NCBI GenBank assembly: GCA_012744475.1
Contig: JAAYBV010000034.1
Coordinates: 36,532-100,531, forward strand
DNA: 64,000 nt
Origin: Phycisphaerae bacterium
GTDB taxonomy: Bacteria > Planctomycetota > Phycisphaerae > Sedimentisphaerales > Anaerobacaceae
Direction of reading: 5' to 3'
Notes under the pieces: model-generated
Databases searched by the model: none
The model's input: only the letters and a program-made list of their open reading frames with translations
Told to the model about the DNA's origin: nothing
Shown: piece by piece, positions 51,378 through 61,345 of the stretch
How positions within the stretch are numbered: the first letter of the stretch is position 1
Layout: each line of letters opens with the position of its first letter
Made by a program: the position numbers and the translations under genes

Positions 51378-54300
51378 TCGAGCACACGCTTCGCAGACAG
51401 CTCGAACCGATCATGACGCGCCGAAAGCGTCTGGACCTCGCATGGCGCTTGTCGCGCTACTGGCTCGTTGCCGCACTCGTCGGGTTGGTGCTGATCGGCG
51501 CCGACTGGCTATGGGGATGGCGACTTCCCTTTGGGGCGGGACTGTGGTGCATCGCCACCATCGCCGCGACGGTCGCGGCAATTCACAGGACGGATCGCAT
51601 CGGGCCCGACTACGGGGCCATCGCGCGGAACATCGAACAGCATCATCCGGACCTCCAGGCCCTTCTGCTGGCCGCCATCGAACAGAAACCCGACCATCCG
51701 GGCGGTCGGCTGGGCTATCTCCAGACGCAGGTGCTCAAGGAAGCCATCGTCCATGCGACGAACCACGACTGGCTCCAGAGCATCCCGCCCAGAACCGTAG
51801 CGCTGGCCAACATCAGTCGCATCGCAGCCCTGTTGCTCGTGGCTGCGGTGCTCTCGCAGATGGTGCCTTCAATGTCCCTGCTGTCAGACGGTCGTCGCGG
51901 CGTCCTGGCCTCCAGAAGCTACGAGGTCACAATCACGCCGGGCGATGCCACCGTGGAGGCCGGAAGTCCCGTGGTGATCGTCGCACGATTCGACGGACGC
52001 ATTCCGCAGGAGGTCAGCCTTTCGTACGGTGCCGTCGGACAGGAGCAACAACGAGTGCCATTGACCCGAAGTGTGGACGACGCCGTCTTCGGAGGCGTCA
52101 TTTCGGACGTCCGTTCTGATCTGCTCTATCACGTCGAATATGCCGACGAGCGCGCCGGCAACTACAAGATCACCGTCCTGGACCGTCCGCGTCTGATCCA
52201 GGCCGATGCGAAGATTGTCCATCCTTCATATGCGAACCTGCCCGAGAAGACGATCCACGACACGCGACGCATCAGCGTCGTCGAAGGATCGCACGTCACG
52301 CTGACGTTCACGCTGAACAAGCCTGTGGCGACGGCGCGTCTGGCTCCGAGAACGGGCATCGCGCTGGCGCTGAACCTCGACCCTGAGCATCCCCATGTCC
52401 TGACGACGTCTTTTGCCGCCGAGCAGAGCGAGCGATACGAACTGCTCATGGCGGACGCTCAGGGGCTGGACAGCAAGATGCCTCCGCGTTTCACGGTCGA
52501 CGTTCACAAGAACCTCCCTGCCGAGCTGAAGCCTCTGTTTCCCAACCGCGACGTCGCGGCCTCGCCTCTGGAAGAGCTGGCCCTCCAGGCGGAGGTTTCC
52601 GACGATTACGGCGTGGTGCGTTATGGAGTGACATACACCCTGGCGGGCGCGGAGAGCCGGGACATCGTGCTGAGCGACGCGCCGGCGGCCAGCCAGCAGC
52701 AGATCCAGCACCTGCTGGCCCTCGAGGAACTCGGGGCCGTCCCCGACCAACTGCTGACGTACCACTTCTGGGCCGACGATGTTGGACCCGACGGCCGGTC
52801 GCGTCGAGCCGTCAGCGACATGTACTTTGCCGAGGTGCGCCCCTTCGACGAGGTCTTCATCGAGAACCAGTCGTTTCAGGATCAGCGCAGCCAACAGCAG
52901 CAGAGTCAGGATGGGCAACAGCAGGGTCAACAAACCGACGAACTCATCCAGATGCAGAAGCAGATCATCATCGCTACCTGGAACATCAAACAGCAGACCG
53001 ACCTGTCGGGCAACCTCGGCGAGCGAAGAGACGACGTCGATGTCGTCTGCCAGTCGCAGGCCGAAGCGCTGCAACAGGCCCGATCGGCCATGGCTGAGGC
53101 GGCCGATCCATCGGCTGGCCAGGCGCTCCAGGCCGCTGCCGAACACATGGAGACTTCCGTGGACCATCTGACGCAGGCCACGCAGTCGACCTCGGCGGCG
53201 GAGTTAACGGCCGCGCTGGGCGCCGAGCAGGCCGCTTATCAGGAACTGCTCAAGCTCAGGGGACGCGAGCATCAGATCGCGCGAGCACAGAACTCCGGAC
53301 GCGGCAACGGCGCCGGCTCCGCCCGGTCGCAGCAGCAGTTGCAGCAACTCGAACTGACCGAACAGGAGAATCGGTACGAGACCGAACGTGTGGCCCAATC
53401 GCGAGAGCAGACCGCCCGGCGCGAGGACCTTCAGGTCCTCAACCGACTCGGCGATCTCGCCCGGCGTCAGAACGACATGAGCGAGCGGCTGCGAGAGGCC
53501 GAGGCCGCCCTGCGGCAGGCGCGCAACGAACAGGAAAGACAAGAGATCCTGCGCGAACTCAAACGCCTGCGAGACGAGCAGGTCGAAGCCCTTCGTGACA
53601 TCGACGAACTCCAGGCGAGAATGGACCAGTCGCAGAATCGGCAACGAATGGCCGACGCCAGAGAGCAGCTCGACGATTCGCGTTCCCAGATCCGCCAGTC
53701 CGCCCAGGATCTCGAAGAGGGGATGGTCTCTCGGGCCATCACGTCGGCAACACGCGCGCAACGGCAGCTCGAACAGATGCGCGACGAGTTCCGGCGCAAC
53801 ACATCGAGCCAGTTCTCCGAGGAGATGCGCGACATGCGCGACCGAGCGCAGCAGCTCGACCAGAGACAGGATCGGATCGCCGAACAGATGGAGCAGCAGG
53901 CGGGCTCGGGTCGCCGGACGCTTGCGGACACGGGCACGAGCGGCGAAGTGACCGAGCAGATCGAGCAACAGAGAGGAGAGATCGAAGAGCTGATCGAGCA
54001 GATGAAAGATGTGAGCGAGCGATCGGAGATCGCCGAGCCGCTGCTTTCGCGAAGACTCTACGACACGCTGCGCAAGGCCAGCACGGAGAACCTCGACCAG
54101 GCCCTGGAGGCCGCCGGCCAGTTGCTGGAGCGGAACTTCCTGCCCCAGGCTCGGGAGATCGAACGACGGGCAGCCCAGGGGATCGACGAGCTTCGTGAAG
54201 GCGTCGAGGAGGCCGCCGAGAGCGTGCTGGGCGATGAGGCAGAATCGCTGCGGCTGGCCAGCCAGCAGCTCGACGAGTTGATCCGCCAAGTCGATGAGGA

Positions 54301-54955
54301 GGCCGCTCGCGCAGCGGCCGCGACCGGCGAGCACGGCGATGATCCCAACGAACGGGCGGTCGCGTCCGGCCGCAGGCCGCCGGGCGAGATACAGCCTCAG
54401 GACCGCGTGCCCGGCGGGAACAGCGCGTCGCAACAGGAGCCATCGGCCAGCAACGGGACACCGCAGCAGCCGGGCATGGCACAGGACGGCGCCCGGTCGC
54501 AACGAGATCGGGATGGCCAGACCGCACGGGGCAATAGAGATGAGCGGGGCAACCCGAGCGGCTGGGGACCCGGAGGCGAGTCGTTCGAGGAATGGAGCGA
54601 CGGCGGCGCACGCGGTCCACTGACCGGCGGGGACTATCGAGACTGGTCCGATCGGCTTCGTGACGTGGAGGAGATGTTGACCGAACGCGATCTCCGCGAG
54701 GACGTGGCAAGAGTCCGGGACCGGGCCCGCACCATACGGACGGACTTCACGCGCCACGGCAAGGAACCTCAGTGGGATCTGGTCCAGCAGCAGATCACCA
54801 AGCCGCTCATGGAATTGCAGGAGAAACTCCGGGATACACTCGCCGGGCTCGAGTCGGACGAGGCCCTGGTCCCGATCGATCGCGACCCGGTGCCCGACCG
54901 TTTCGCCGACGTGGTCCGCCGCTACTTCGAGAATCTGGGGGGCGACCATCCATGA
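51374..54955 (+). CDS. DUF4175-like membrane protein with long coiled coil
   Basis: An 1193-residue protein. ATG 51374 overlaps the BatA stop; the frame is open far upstream, but that is a shadow of BatA. Two N-terminal helices (about 25-70), an exported beta-rich region (about 150-480), and then a Gln-rich stretch from about 505 (QQQSQDGQQQGQQ). Residues about 560-960 are a highly charged coiled coil (RLREAEAALRQARNEQERQE and similar), followed by a Pro/Gly/Gln-rich tail and a short conserved end (WSDRLRDVEEMLTERDLRED). This resembles DUF4175 proteins found in MoxR operons. Likely a periplasm-spanning structural protein. Confidence 0.82.
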   Translation: MIEHTLRRQLEPIMTRRKRLDLAWRLSRYWLVAALVGLVLIGADWLWGWRLPFGAGLWCIATIAATVAAIHRTDRIGPDYGAIARNIEQHHPDLQALLLAAIEQKPDHPGGRLGYLQTQVLKEAIVHATNHDWLQSIPPRTVALANISRIAALLLVAAVLSQMVPSMSLLSDGRRGVLASRSYEVTITPGDATVEAGSPVVIVARFDGRIPQEVSLSYGAVGQEQQRVPLTRSVDDAVFGGVISDVRSDLLYHVEYADERAGNYKITVLDRPRLIQADAKIVHPSYANLPEKTIHDTRRISVVEGSHVTLTFTLNKPVATARLAPRTGIALALNLDPEHPHVLTTSFAAEQSERYELLMADAQGLDSKMPPRFTVDVHKNLPAELKPLFPNRDVAASPLEELALQAEVSDDYGVVRYGVTYTLAGAESRDIVLSDAPAASQQQIQHLLALEELGAVPDQLLTYHFWADDVGPDGRSRRAVSDMYFAEVRPFDEVFIENQSFQDQRSQQQQSQDGQQQGQQTDELIQMQKQIIIATWNIKQQTDLSGNLGERRDDVDVVCQSQAEALQQARSAMAEAADPSAGQALQAAAEHMETSVDHLTQATQSTSAAELTAALGAEQAAYQELLKLRGREHQIARAQNSGRGNGAGSARSQQQLQQLELTEQENRYETERVAQSREQTARREDLQVLNRLGDLARRQNDMSERLREAEAALRQARNEQERQEILRELKRLRDEQVEALRDIDELQARMDQSQNRQRMADAREQLDDSRSQIRQSAQDLEEGMVSRAITSATRAQRQLEQMRDEFRRNTSSQFSEEMRDMRDRAQQLDQRQDRIAEQMEQQAGSGRRTLADTGTSGEVTEQIEQQRGEIEELIEQMKDVSERSEIAEPLLSRRLYDTLRKASTENLDQALEAAGQLLERNFLPQAREIERRAAQGIDELREGVEEAAESVLGDEAESLRLASQQLDELIRQVDEEAARAAAATGEHGDDPNERAVASGRRPPGEIQPQDRVPGGNSASQQEPSASNGTPQQPGMAQDGARSQRDRDGQTARGNRDERGNPSGWGPGGESFEEWSDGGARGPLTGGDYRDWSDRLRDVEEMLTERDLREDVARVRDRARTIRTDFTRHGKEPQWDLVQQQITKPLMELQEKLRDTLAGLESDEALVPIDRDPVPDRFADVVRRYFENLGGDHP

Positions 54956-57324
54956 TTCTGCCGGCGAACGTCACCATCTCGATGACGCATTGGATCTGGC
55001 CGGCCGGGGCTCTGACACTGGCCGCTGCCGCCCTGCTGGTCTGGACGTATCGACGCAGCCCTCGTATCGGCGCCGCAGAGAGGATCGCATTCGTCGCGAA
55101 GCTGCTGGGCGTTCTGATTCTGGCGCTGTGCCTGATCGAACCGCTCTGGAGCGGCCGGCGCGCCGAATCCGGCGCCAACCTGTTCGTGGTGATCGCCGAC
55201 AACAGCGCAGGCATGAACGTTCGGGACCCCGGCGCCGACCGAAGTCGTGGCGAAATCCTCCGCGAGGCCCTGGATGTCACGAAGGCCGATTGGCTGGCGG
55301 TGCTGGCCGACACGTTCCAACTTCGCAAGTACGTCTTTGATTCCCGCTTGCGGCGGACCTCGGATTTCTCCGAGCTGACCTTCGAAGGCACCGCCTCCGC
55401 CATCGGCAATGCTCTGCAGACAATCGCAGAACGGTATCGCGACCGACCGATTGCAGGTGTGCTGCTATTGACCGACGGCAACGCGACCGATGGAGTCGAG
55501 TCCGGATGGGCATCCGGATCGGACATGCCACCGGTCTATCCTGTTCTCATCGGCACGGATCGAGCGCCCAACGACCTGTCGCTGAGCAACATCTCGGTCA
55601 GCCAGACGGCGTTCGAGGACGCCCCTGTGATCGTGCAGGCCGACGTCGAAGCCGCCGGATTCGGCGGGCGCAGTGTGGCCGTCGAACTGGTGGATGGGTC
55701 GGGAGCCTTAGTCGAACGCCAGCAATGGAATGTGGCAGGCCGCAATGAGAAGCAGGCGTTCCGTTTTCGCCTTCGTCCCGACCGGGCCGGCGTTCTGTTC
55801 TACCATATCGGCGTCGCAGAGATGACTGAGGGCGAATCGGCGGCCTCGCCCGAGACCCCTTCCGAAGCCACGCTCGCCAACAACGCGCGCACCATCGTGG
55901 TGGATCGGGGGGGAGGCCCCTACCGCATCCTGTACGTGTCGGGCCGTCCGAACTGGGAGTACAAGTTCCTCCAGCGGGCTCTCAGCGAGGACGAGCAGGT
56001 GCAGATGGTGGGCCTGATTCGCGTGGCGCGTCGCGAGCCGAAGTACGACTGGCGCGGTCGCGCCGGCGAGCGGAGCAATCCGCTGTACCGCGGTTTCGAA
56101 AATCAGGACCGGGAGCAGACCGAGCAATACGACCAGCCCGTTCTGGTCCGCCTGAACACGCGTGACGCGGCCGAACTCCAGGAGGGATTCCCTAAGACGC
56201 CGGAATCGCTGTTTGGCTATCACGCCGTGATCCTTGACGACGTCGAGGCGGCCTTCTTCACGCACGACCAGATGGACCTGCTGCGACGATTCGTCACCGA
56301 ACGCGGCGGCGGCTTCCTCATGCTCGGCGGCAAAGACTCCTTCCGGCAGGGAAACTTCGACCGCACGCCCATCGGCAGCCTCCTGCCGGTCTACCTCGAT
56401 CGCGTGCCCGAAGGCGTCAGCTCATCTGCGATTCGCCTGACGTTGACGCGCGACGGCTGGCTGGAGCCCTGGGCCCGGCTGCGCGACAATGAACCGGACG
56501 AACAGGAACGGCTGGCGAAGATGACCGACTTCCGCGTGCTCAGTCGCGTCGCGTCGACGAGGGTCGGCGCAAAGACCATCGCAACTGTCGGAGGCGACGA
56601 CGCCGAGGCCCTGCCCGCCCTGGTGGTGCAGCGAATGGGCAATGGGCGCAGCGCAGCGCTGACAGTCGGCGATATCTGGCGATGGGGTCTTCAGGATGCC
56701 GAGGCGCGTGAAGACATGAACAAGTTCTGGCGCCAGACGCTGCGATGGCTGGTGGCGGACGTGCCGGAGCGGATCTCACTCCAGGTCAAGGATGGGGTGG
56801 CTCCGGCTACCGACGTCAAGCCGCTACAGGTACGCGTCCGGGGCGAAGATTTCGAGCCAAAGTACGACGTGTCGGTCGCCATCGAAGTGGACCAGCCGCA
56901 GGGCCAAACGCTTGGTCAGACAGCCACTCCGGTCGCAGGCGAGAGCGGCCTGTTCGAGAGCACGTACATCCCGCGCCTCAGTGGCGGATATCTCGCTCGC
57001 GCGGTTGTCACCGACGCTAACGGCACCGAGATCGGCCATGCAGAAGCGGGCTGGGCCACCGATCTCGAAGCCCGCGAATTTCGCTCGATCAAGGTCAACC
57101 GACCGCTGATGGAGCAAATCGCCCGCCGGACGGGAGGCCGAGTCGTGGAACTCGACGAACTGCCGGACTTCGCCCGCAGTCTGCCGAATCGTAAAGTGCC
57201 GATCACCACCGTCTGGGTCAGGCCTTTGTGGGATCTGCCCGGAATTCTGCCGGTAGTCTTTCTGCTGGCGCTGCTGTGTCTGCTCGTCGAGTGGACGCTT
57301 CGTCGCTGGAAGGGAATGCCATGA
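54952..57324 (+). CDS. VWA/GATase-like membrane protein
   Basis: A 790-residue protein. Two N-terminal helices (WIWPAGALTLAAAALLVWTY and LLGVLILALCLIEPLW), then a VWA-like domain with Asp83 in VVIADNSAGMNV. The third MIDAS position is Gly rather than Ser, so metal binding may be weakened. A GATase1-like domain follows at about residues 320-480 (YRILYVSGRPNWEYKFLQRA, RRFVTERGGGFLMLGGKDSF) without the nucleophile Cys. Ig-like region at about 600-720, then a C-terminal helix. Overlaps both neighbours by 4 bases. A planctomycete Bat-operon component; function unknown. Confidence 0.87.
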   Translation: MILPANVTISMTHWIWPAGALTLAAAALLVWTYRRSPRIGAAERIAFVAKLLGVLILALCLIEPLWSGRRAESGANLFVVIADNSAGMNVRDPGADRSRGEILREALDVTKADWLAVLADTFQLRKYVFDSRLRRTSDFSELTFEGTASAIGNALQTIAERYRDRPIAGVLLLTDGNATDGVESGWASGSDMPPVYPVLIGTDRAPNDLSLSNISVSQTAFEDAPVIVQADVEAAGFGGRSVAVELVDGSGALVERQQWNVAGRNEKQAFRFRLRPDRAGVLFYHIGVAEMTEGESAASPETPSEATLANNARTIVVDRGGGPYRILYVSGRPNWEYKFLQRALSEDEQVQMVGLIRVARREPKYDWRGRAGERSNPLYRGFENQDREQTEQYDQPVLVRLNTRDAAELQEGFPKTPESLFGYHAVILDDVEAAFFTHDQMDLLRRFVTERGGGFLMLGGKDSFRQGNFDRTPIGSLLPVYLDRVPEGVSSSAIRLTLTRDGWLEPWARLRDNEPDEQERLAKMTDFRVLSRVASTRVGAKTIATVGGDDAEALPALVVQRMGNGRSAALTVGDIWRWGLQDAEAREDMNKFWRQTLRWLVADVPERISLQVKDGVAPATDVKPLQVRVRGEDFEPKYDVSVAIEVDQPQGQTLGQTATPVAGESGLFESTYIPRLSGGYLARAVVTDANGTEIGHAEAGWATDLEAREFRSIKVNRPLMEQIARRTGGRVVELDELPDFARSLPNRKVPITTVWVRPLWDLPGILPVVFLLALLCLLVEWTLRRWKGMP

Positions 57325-58385
57325 ACACGAAGGCGACATTCCTGGCCGGCGTGTTGGCTCTGGGCGCGATCAGTGCTTCGGTCTGTGTTGCCGCACAGAG
57401 TGTGATCGTGGTCGTCGGGGCTCCGGGAGTGCCGGAGTACCTTGAGCAGTTCGCCACATGGACCAGCCTGTGGGAGCAGGCCTGCACCAGAGCCGGCGCG
57501 TCACTTCGCACCGTCGGTCTGAATGACGGGTGGCAGCCTCAAGCGCAGCGCTCCCCTGAGTCTACCGAATGGGTTGGGGATGGTCAGCCCAGGGAAACCA
57601 TCCCCAAGTCCTTTGGACTTGAGGCTGCCACCCGGTCTGACCGACAGCGTTTGAAAGAACTGCTGGCCGTCGAACCACACGCCACCGACGCTCCTCTCTG
57701 GCTGGTCCTGATCGGCCACGGGACGTTCGATGGAAGAACCGCGCGGTTCAATCTGCGAGGGCCCGACCTGACGACGGACGACCTGGTCGAATGGCTCCAG
57801 CCAATGCAACGGACCGTTGCCTTGATTGACACTTCTTCCTCCAGCGCTCCTTTTCTGCAAGCGCTGTCGGCGCCCGGGCGCGTGATCATCACCGCAACGA
57901 AGAGCGGCTTCGAGCAGAACTACACGCGATTCGGTCGATACCTGGCCGAAGCGATTGCCGAGCCCCGGGCCGACCTCGACAAGGACGGCCAGACGTCGCT
58001 GCTCGAAGCATTCCTGACCGCCTCCTATCATACGCAGGCGTTCTACCAGGCTGAGGGCCGGCTGGCGACGGAACACGCCCTGCTCGACGACAACGGCGAC
58101 GGGCTGGGCACGCCCGCCGACTGGTTCCGAGGCATTCGCCCCGTGCAGAAGGCCGCCGACAACGCTTCCCTCGACGGATACCGGGCCCATCAGCTTCATC
58201 TGCTCTACAGCGACACGGAAGCGGGCATGCCGCCAGTCCTCCGAGCCGAGCGTGACCGGCTCGAACTGGAGGTGATGAAACTCCGCGACGCGAAAGCAGA
58301 ACTTCCCGAATCGCAGTATTTCACACAGCTCGAAGCCCTGCTCCGCGAGATCGCACAGATTTACGAGCAGATCGATCCGAACTGA
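57321..58385 (+). CDS. Exported caspase/legumain-like protein lacking the catalytic cysteine
   Basis: A 354-residue protein ending the operon. Signal peptide TFLAGVLALGAISASVCVAA. The core has a C13/caspase-like order: strand plus His in LVLIGHGTFDGRTARF, then VALIDTSSSSAPFLQALSAP where caspases have DxCxSG and legumains have CESG, then VIITATKSGFEQNYTRFGRY and ADLDKDGQTSLLEAFLTAS. The Cys position is Ser, so it is probably a non-catalytic protease fold or a Ser variant. Residues about 70-105 are encoded by family B repeat B2, inserted between strands. Overlaps the VWA gene by 4 bases. Confidence 0.8.
   Translation: MNTKATFLAGVLALGAISASVCVAAQSVIVVVGAPGVPEYLEQFATWTSLWEQACTRAGASLRTVGLNDGWQPQAQRSPESTEWVGDGQPRETIPKSFGLEAATRSDRQRLKELLAVEPHATDAPLWLVLIGHGTFDGRTARFNLRGPDLTTDDLVEWLQPMQRTVALIDTSSSSAPFLQALSAPGRVIITATKSGFEQNYTRFGRYLAEAIAEPRADLDKDGQTSLLEAFLTASYHTQAFYQAEGRLATEHALLDDNGDGLGTPADWFRGIRPVQKAADNASLDGYRAHQLHLLYSDTEAGMPPVLRAERDRLELEVMKLRDAKAELPESQYFTQLEALLREIAQIYEQIDPN
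57528..57633. repeat. Family B inverted-repeat element, copy B2, inside the caspase-like gene
   Basis: Terminal repeats GGGTGGCAGCCTCAA and TTGAGGCTGCCACCC (15 bp, perfect) bound a 106-base element with an inner hairpin GGGGATGG/CCATCCCC. Translated in frame from GWQPQAQRSPES to IPKSFGLEAATR, with no stop codon. Confidence 0.92.
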
Positions 58386-58423
58386 CCGCTGTTTTGCCAC
58401 AAGCCGCGGGCCGAGGGGCAAAT

Positions 58424-58438
58424 TAGGGAAATTCCCTA
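58424..58438. promoter_or_regulatory. Palindromic site upstream of the histidine kinase
   Basis: TAGGGAA-A-TTCCCTA, a perfect 15-base palindrome, about 22 bases before a possible -10 box TATAGA (58460-58465). The position fits an activator site next to the -35 region. It may be the target of the NarL-type regulator encoded downstream, which would make it an autoregulatory element; this is inference. Confidence 0.45.
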
Positions 58439-58585
58439 TTCTGCCAGGGGCAGGGCAGATATAGACTTTTGGTTTTATGTGCGACTATCGCGGCTGGGCC
58501 GATCCCGACGGAGAACGCTGCGGGTGATGACACGGAGGCGCCTTTGCGATGTCATGGTGAGTCCACCCCTGTGCGGCCTGCTGGT

Positions 58586-61339
58586 ATGGACGAGCGGCAC
58601 ATGCATCAGAACGACCATCATGCACCCACCGACAGGAAGCTCCTGGGCCTGGTCTGCTGGATCGTCATCCTCGGCGGCCTCTATCTTCTGAGCACGCGCC
58701 GTTTCCTGCTATTTCACAGCATCATCGAGATCGCCACCGTCACCGTGGCGTTTGCCATCTTCCTCATCGTGTGGAACAGTCGACAATTCATCCAGAATGG
58801 GTACATGTTGTTTCTCGGCATGGCCTGCTTGTTCGTCGGAGCGTTCGACCTGATCCACGCCCTGGCGTACAAGGGAATGGGGGTCTTTGCCGGCGACGGA
58901 GCCAATCTGGCAACCCAGCTCTGGATCGCAACCCGGTACGTGGAGAGTCTGTCGTTCCTGCTCGCTCCCGTCTTTCTGCGGCGCAGACCCAGGGTCGCCT
59001 GGGTCTTCTTCACCTATGCCGTTGTGTCGTGCCTCCTTCTGGCGTCGATCTTCTACTGGAGGGTCTTCCCGGTCTGTTTCGATGATGCGCAGAGCCACCT
59101 GACGACCTTCAAGGAAATCAGCGAGTTCCTCATCATTGCCATCCTGCTGGCCTCGGCGCTCCTGCTGCGGAAGAAGGGTGGTGACTTCGACCCGAGGGTA
59201 CGCAAGTGGGTTCAGTGGTCAATCCTCCTGACCATGGCCTCGGAGTTCATGTTCACCTGGTACACGGACCCCTATGAAGGGACGAATGCCGTGGGGCATC
59301 TCTTGAAGCTCCTTTCCTTCTATGCCCTGTACAAGGCCCTGATCGAGATCGGGCTCAGAAAGCCTTACGATCTTCTGTATCGGGAGTTGAGGCAGCGCCA
59401 GATCGATCTTCACAAGGCCCATGATGGTCTGGAGGCGCAAGTCCAGCAGCGCACCGCACAACTGACGCGCACCGTGGAGACCCTTCAGGAAGAGATCGAG
59501 GCTCGTCTGCGCGCCGAGCACCGCAACCGTCTATCCGAGACAAGATACCAAACACTGGTCGAGCGCGTCCCGGTCATCACCCACGTGCTCGCACTCGACG
59601 GCACCGGCGCCACCGTGTACATCAGTCCTCAGGTCGAGCCCCTCCTGGGCTTTGCCTCGGCGGAGTACACGGGCGATCCGCATATGTGGGCGAGCCGTCT
59701 GCACCCGGACGATCGGGAGCGCGTGCTGGCGGAGATGTCTCGCGAAAGAGAGCCCGACACGCCGTTCGTTCTGGAGTACCGAATGCTCACGCGCGACAAC
59801 CAGGTGCTGTGGTTCCGGGACAAGGCCGCCGTCGTGGAAGACTCCGGAGGCGAAGGGTTGTGCGTGCAGGGGGTGATGTACGACATCACCACAGAGAAGC
59901 AGATGGAGCAGGAGCTGAGCAGCCAGTCGAAGACTCTGGAAGCGTTCTTCCGGTACTCCATCACGCCTCTGGTCATTCTCGATCGCCAGTTCAACTTCGT
60001 CAGCGTCAACCAGGCCTATGCGGACAGTTGCCGGCGTGACATCTCCGAATTCAAAGGACACAATCATTTCGAGTTCTATCCCGATCCGGAGAATCAGCGC
60101 ATCTTCGAAGAGACCGTCAGAACCAAGACCACCTACCAGGTTCAGGCCAGACCCTTCCGCTTTCCCGATCATCCGGAGTGGGGTCTGACGTACTGGGACT
60201 GGACGTTGGTGCCGATTCTCGATGCGTCCGGCGAAGTGGAATCGCTGGTCTTCTCACTCAAGGACGTCACGGTGCGCCGGCGGGCGGAGCTGGCCTTGAT
60301 CGAGAAGGAGGCCTACCTGCGAACGGTGGTCTCCAACGCACCGGTGATCCTGTTTGCCACGGATGCCAGAGGGAAAGTGACCGTCCTGGAGGGAAGAGCC
60401 CTGGCAGCGCTGAAACGGGAGCGTGACGAACTGATTGGGACCAACATCTGCGAACGATACCGCGACGTTCCGGACTTTGTGAAACAGATGCAATGCGTGC
60501 TCGAGGGGCAGGACGTTGTCTGCGAGGCGGAATTGGCCCCCGGCAGAACCTTTGATGTCCGGTGCTCGCCCCTGCGTGATGAACGGGGCGAGATCGCCGG
60601 CATCCTGGGCGTGGCTCTGGATATCACGGATGCCAAGAGGGCGGAGGCGAAGATCCTCGCGAACCAGGAGCAACTCCGGGCCCTGACGGCGCAGTTGCTC
60701 CGCGTCGAGGACCAAGAACGACGCGCCATTGCCACGGAACTGCACGATTCGGTCGGCCAGATCCTTGCCTTCATCAAGATTGAGATGGGAGAGTTGCGCC
60801 GCGCCGAACTGCCTGCGCATCTGGCACAGAGCGTGAATCACATCCGCGAACAGATCAATGAAGCGATTAAACAGACGCGTTCGCTGACGTTTGAGATCAG
60901 CCCGCCGGAACTGTACACACTGGGCCTCGAACCGGCGCTGGAGGAGTTGACGCAGCGGTTCAGCCAGGAACGCCAGATCGAATGCACCGTACAGGACTCG
61001 GAAGATCCCAAACCGCTGAGCGATCAGATGAAGACCTTGCTCTACCGCTCCGTACGCGAGCTCCTGGTCAATGCCGCCAAACACGCCCAGGCCAGCCACG
61101 TGCACGTCACGGTGGATCGTATCGACAACGACATTCGTATCGCAGTGGAGGACAATGGGATCGGCTTCGATACGTCCCGGCTTCAGGACCGCTCGCCCCA
61201 CGGAACCTCCGGCTTTGGACTTTTCAGTATCCGTGAACGGTTGACACACATGGGCGGCGGCGTGTATATTCAGTCCGGTCACACGAAGGGAACGAAAGTC
61301 GTGCTGCGGGCGCCTCTGGAAAACGGCGGCTCTCATTAG
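58586..61339 (+). CDS. Membrane histidine kinase, MASE3-PAS(x3)-HisKA_3
   Basis: A 917-residue sensor kinase. Seven or so hydrophobic segments over residues 15-235 form a MASE3-like sensor (QFIQNGYMLFLGMACLFVGA, FDLIHALAYKGMGVF). A coiled coil (about 265-310) leads to three PAS domains (about 315-440, 450-575 and 580-700), the first with HPDDRERVLAEMSRE and ending in YDITTEKQ. The HisKA_3 dimerisation domain has His720 in ATELHDSVGQIL, and the ATPase has VRELLVNAAKHAQ, VEDNGIGFD and GFGLFSIRERL, as in NarX/UhpB kinases. ATG 58586 is chosen over the TTG at 58469 because the latter would fall at the probable transcript start; ATG 58601 is also possible. Partner regulator is 6 bases downstream. 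Confidence 0.9.
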   Translation: MDERHMHQNDHHAPTDRKLLGLVCWIVILGGLYLLSTRRFLLFHSIIEIATVTVAFAIFLIVWNSRQFIQNGYMLFLGMACLFVGAFDLIHALAYKGMGVFAGDGANLATQLWIATRYVESLSFLLAPVFLRRRPRVAWVFFTYAVVSCLLLASIFYWRVFPVCFDDAQSHLTTFKEISEFLIIAILLASALLLRKKGGDFDPRVRKWVQWSILLTMASEFMFTWYTDPYEGTNAVGHLLKLLSFYALYKALIEIGLRKPYDLLYRELRQRQIDLHKAHDGLEAQVQQRTAQLTRTVETLQEEIEARLRAEHRNRLSETRYQTLVERVPVITHVLALDGTGATVYISPQVEPLLGFASAEYTGDPHMWASRLHPDDRERVLAEMSREREPDTPFVLEYRMLTRDNQVLWFRDKAAVVEDSGGEGLCVQGVMYDITTEKQMEQELSSQSKTLEAFFRYSITPLVILDRQFNFVSVNQAYADSCRRDISEFKGHNHFEFYPDPENQRIFEETVRTKTTYQVQARPFRFPDHPEWGLTYWDWTLVPILDASGEVESLVFSLKDVTVRRRAELALIEKEAYLRTVVSNAPVILFATDARGKVTVLEGRALAALKRERDELIGTNICERYRDVPDFVKQMQCVLEGQDVVCEAELAPGRTFDVRCSPLRDERGEIAGILGVALDITDAKRAEAKILANQEQLRALTAQLLRVEDQERRAIATELHDSVGQILAFIKIEMGELRRAELPAHLAQSVNHIREQINEAIKQTRSLTFEISPPELYTLGLEPALEELTQRFSQERQIECTVQDSEDPKPLSDQMKTLLYRSVRELLVNAAKHAQASHVHVTVDRIDNDIRIAVEDNGIGFDTSRLQDRSPHGTSGFGLFSIRERLTHMGGGVYIQSGHTKGTKVVLRAPLENGGSH

Positions 61340-61345
61340 GAGCAT

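Noticed and set aside
53204..54949. 581-codon frame antisense to the DUF4175-like gene
   Set aside because: It mirrors the coiled-coil codons of the sense gene as Leu-rich sequence, giving a false membrane-protein look.
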